Shown here in pieces: positions 43,451 to 43,949 of a DNA stretch of 43,949 nt. This DNA comes from an uncultured Saprospiraceae bacterium (GTDB lineage: Bacteria > Bacteroidota > Bacteroidia > Chitinophagales > Saprospiraceae): assembly GCA_937918905.1 (NCBI GenBank), contig CAKZSH010000153.1:1-43949 (forward strand). The letters are read 5' to 3'. The stretch's first letter is position 1. Each line of letters starts with the position of its first letter. A program made the position numbers and the translations under genes. The notes beneath the pieces were generated by a model. The model was not told where the DNA came from. It saw only the letters and a program-made list of their open reading frames with translations, and ran no database searches.

Positions 43451-43553
43451 AAAGTCAAGCCTTGACTTATGAGAACAATAAGTTAAAAAAACGATAACTA
43501 AACAAGGACAACATAAGTCAAAGCCTGACTTTTCAAGTCAGACCTTGACTCGT
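43429..43553. repeat. CGAGTCAAGG palindrome, family A copy 4
   Basis: ACACGAGTCAAGGTTTGACT at the left and ..GTCAGACCTTGACTCG at the right. The loop is longer (about 43467-43514) than in the other copies. It overlaps the aroA stop codon and lies between convergent genes. Confidence 0.9.
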
Positions 43554-43576
43554 CTTTAGGGAATGTTGAATATTTT

Positions 43577-43949
43577 TCACTTCGCCTTACTCGTCCACTT
43601 CGATCCTTTTACTCGAAATCGCCAATCCCAAAGCGCACATTCTTCCGCATACCCAATGCCCACTCTAGGACTTGCAATTATATTTTTTTCCAAAATATCC
43701 TCCCCTCGATCTTCAATCCAAATCGGACTTTTTTTATCCAAAAAACTAACTCCTGTATGTGCAGTTGAAATACCCAATGCCTTGGTCAATGTCCCTGGCC
43801 CAGCAGTCAAATTATTTTTTAATTTAGAAAAACCTCGACGTTGTAACATAACATCTACATTTTCAACTGGCTCAACTCCTCGAATCAAAACTGCATGTGC
43901 CATATCCTTTGGAGCAGTCACTACATTAAACAAATGATGAATGCCATAA
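43577..43949 (-). CDS. mpg: 3-methyladenine DNA glycosylase (5' end cut off)
   Basis: The frame is open to the right edge, so the N-terminus is missing. The visible 124 residues begin YGIHHLFNVVT, followed by MAHAVLIRGVEP, MLQRRGF, NLTAGPGTLTKALGI, SPRVGIGYAEECA and WRFRVKGSKWTS, the typical C-terminal half of the AAG/MPG family. It removes alkylated purines in base-excision repair. A Met-like start at 43931-43933 is only a Leu codon (TTG) and should not be taken as the start. It converges with aroA across palindrome A4. Confidence 0.9.
   Translation of the reverse strand, partial: YGIHHLFNVVTAPKDMAHAVLIRGVEPVENVDVMLQRRGFSKLKNNLTAGPGTLTKALGISTAHTGVSFLDKKSPIWIEDRGEDILEKNIIASPRVGIGYAEECALWDWRFRVKGSKWTSKAK

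Noticed and set aside
43563..43937. Plus-strand 124-aa ORF over the glycosylase gene
   Set aside because: The minus strand encodes the clear MPG family signature; this frame is its antisense.

Overview
The window is chromosomal DNA of a low-GC Bacteroidota. Support comes from type IX secretion (T9SS) genes (PorX, a PorP/SprF protein, type A and type B C-terminal sorting domains), SprB repeats, TAnnTTTG promoter boxes and the lack of Shine-Dalgarno sites. The dockerin-like block plus cohesin-like domain ahead of a type A sorting domain, and the abundance of SprB-repeat proteins, suggest Saprospiria (Saprospirales); that placement is an inference. I see no rRNA, tRNA, CRISPR array, transposase or phage gene.

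Layout. 1-5100: porX (cut by the left edge, minus), an HD-domain phosphohydrolase and a secreted protein of about twenty 23-residue repeats ending in a peptidoglycan-binding domain. 5100-7700: an orphan NatA-like ABC ATPase, a Skp/OmpH-like periplasmic chaperone and a YhhN lysoplasmalogenase. 7600-15400: a secreted heme peroxidase with a T9SS sorting domain, convergent with yhhN across an unusual duplicated junction, then a large outer-membrane barrel protein carrying ten Ig-like repeats. 15400-23200: an AstE/AspA-type zinc hydrolase, a secreted protein of unknown function, a FemAB/GNAT-like protein, an Omp85 (BamA/TamA-like) protein, hemW and an NYN-domain protein. 23200-26400: a membrane sensor with Reg_prop propeller, Y_Y_Y domain and a class III adenylyl cyclase. 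26600-37730: a probable three-gene operon (read right to left) of PorP/SprF barrel, PorE-like TPR/propeller/OmpA protein and a giant SprB-repeat adhesin with a type B sorting domain. 38200-40700: a SAM hydroxide adenosyltransferase, ABM monooxygenase and Tat-exported class V aminotransferase operon. 40900-43949: phoH, aroA and a partial 3-methyladenine DNA glycosylase.

How the genes fit together. Much of the window concerns the cell envelope: T9SS regulation and cargo, outer-membrane biogenesis (Omp85, Skp), a peptidoglycan-binding repeat protein and a barrel-anchored Ig protein. The operon at 26641-37727 looks like a self-contained unit for exporting and anchoring one large adhesin.

The most unusual feature is between the genes. 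About ten unrelated families of imperfect palindromes (50-160 bp) sit in almost every intergenic gap and often overlap stop codons, so they supply the last residues of aroA, hemW, phoH and the Omp85 gene. One is translated in frame inside the Omp85 signal region. One family (core CGAGTCAAGG...CCTTGACTCG) has four copies. A 158-bp hairpin element at 7702-7859 is flanked exactly by 99/102-bp direct duplications of the neighbouring gene ends.
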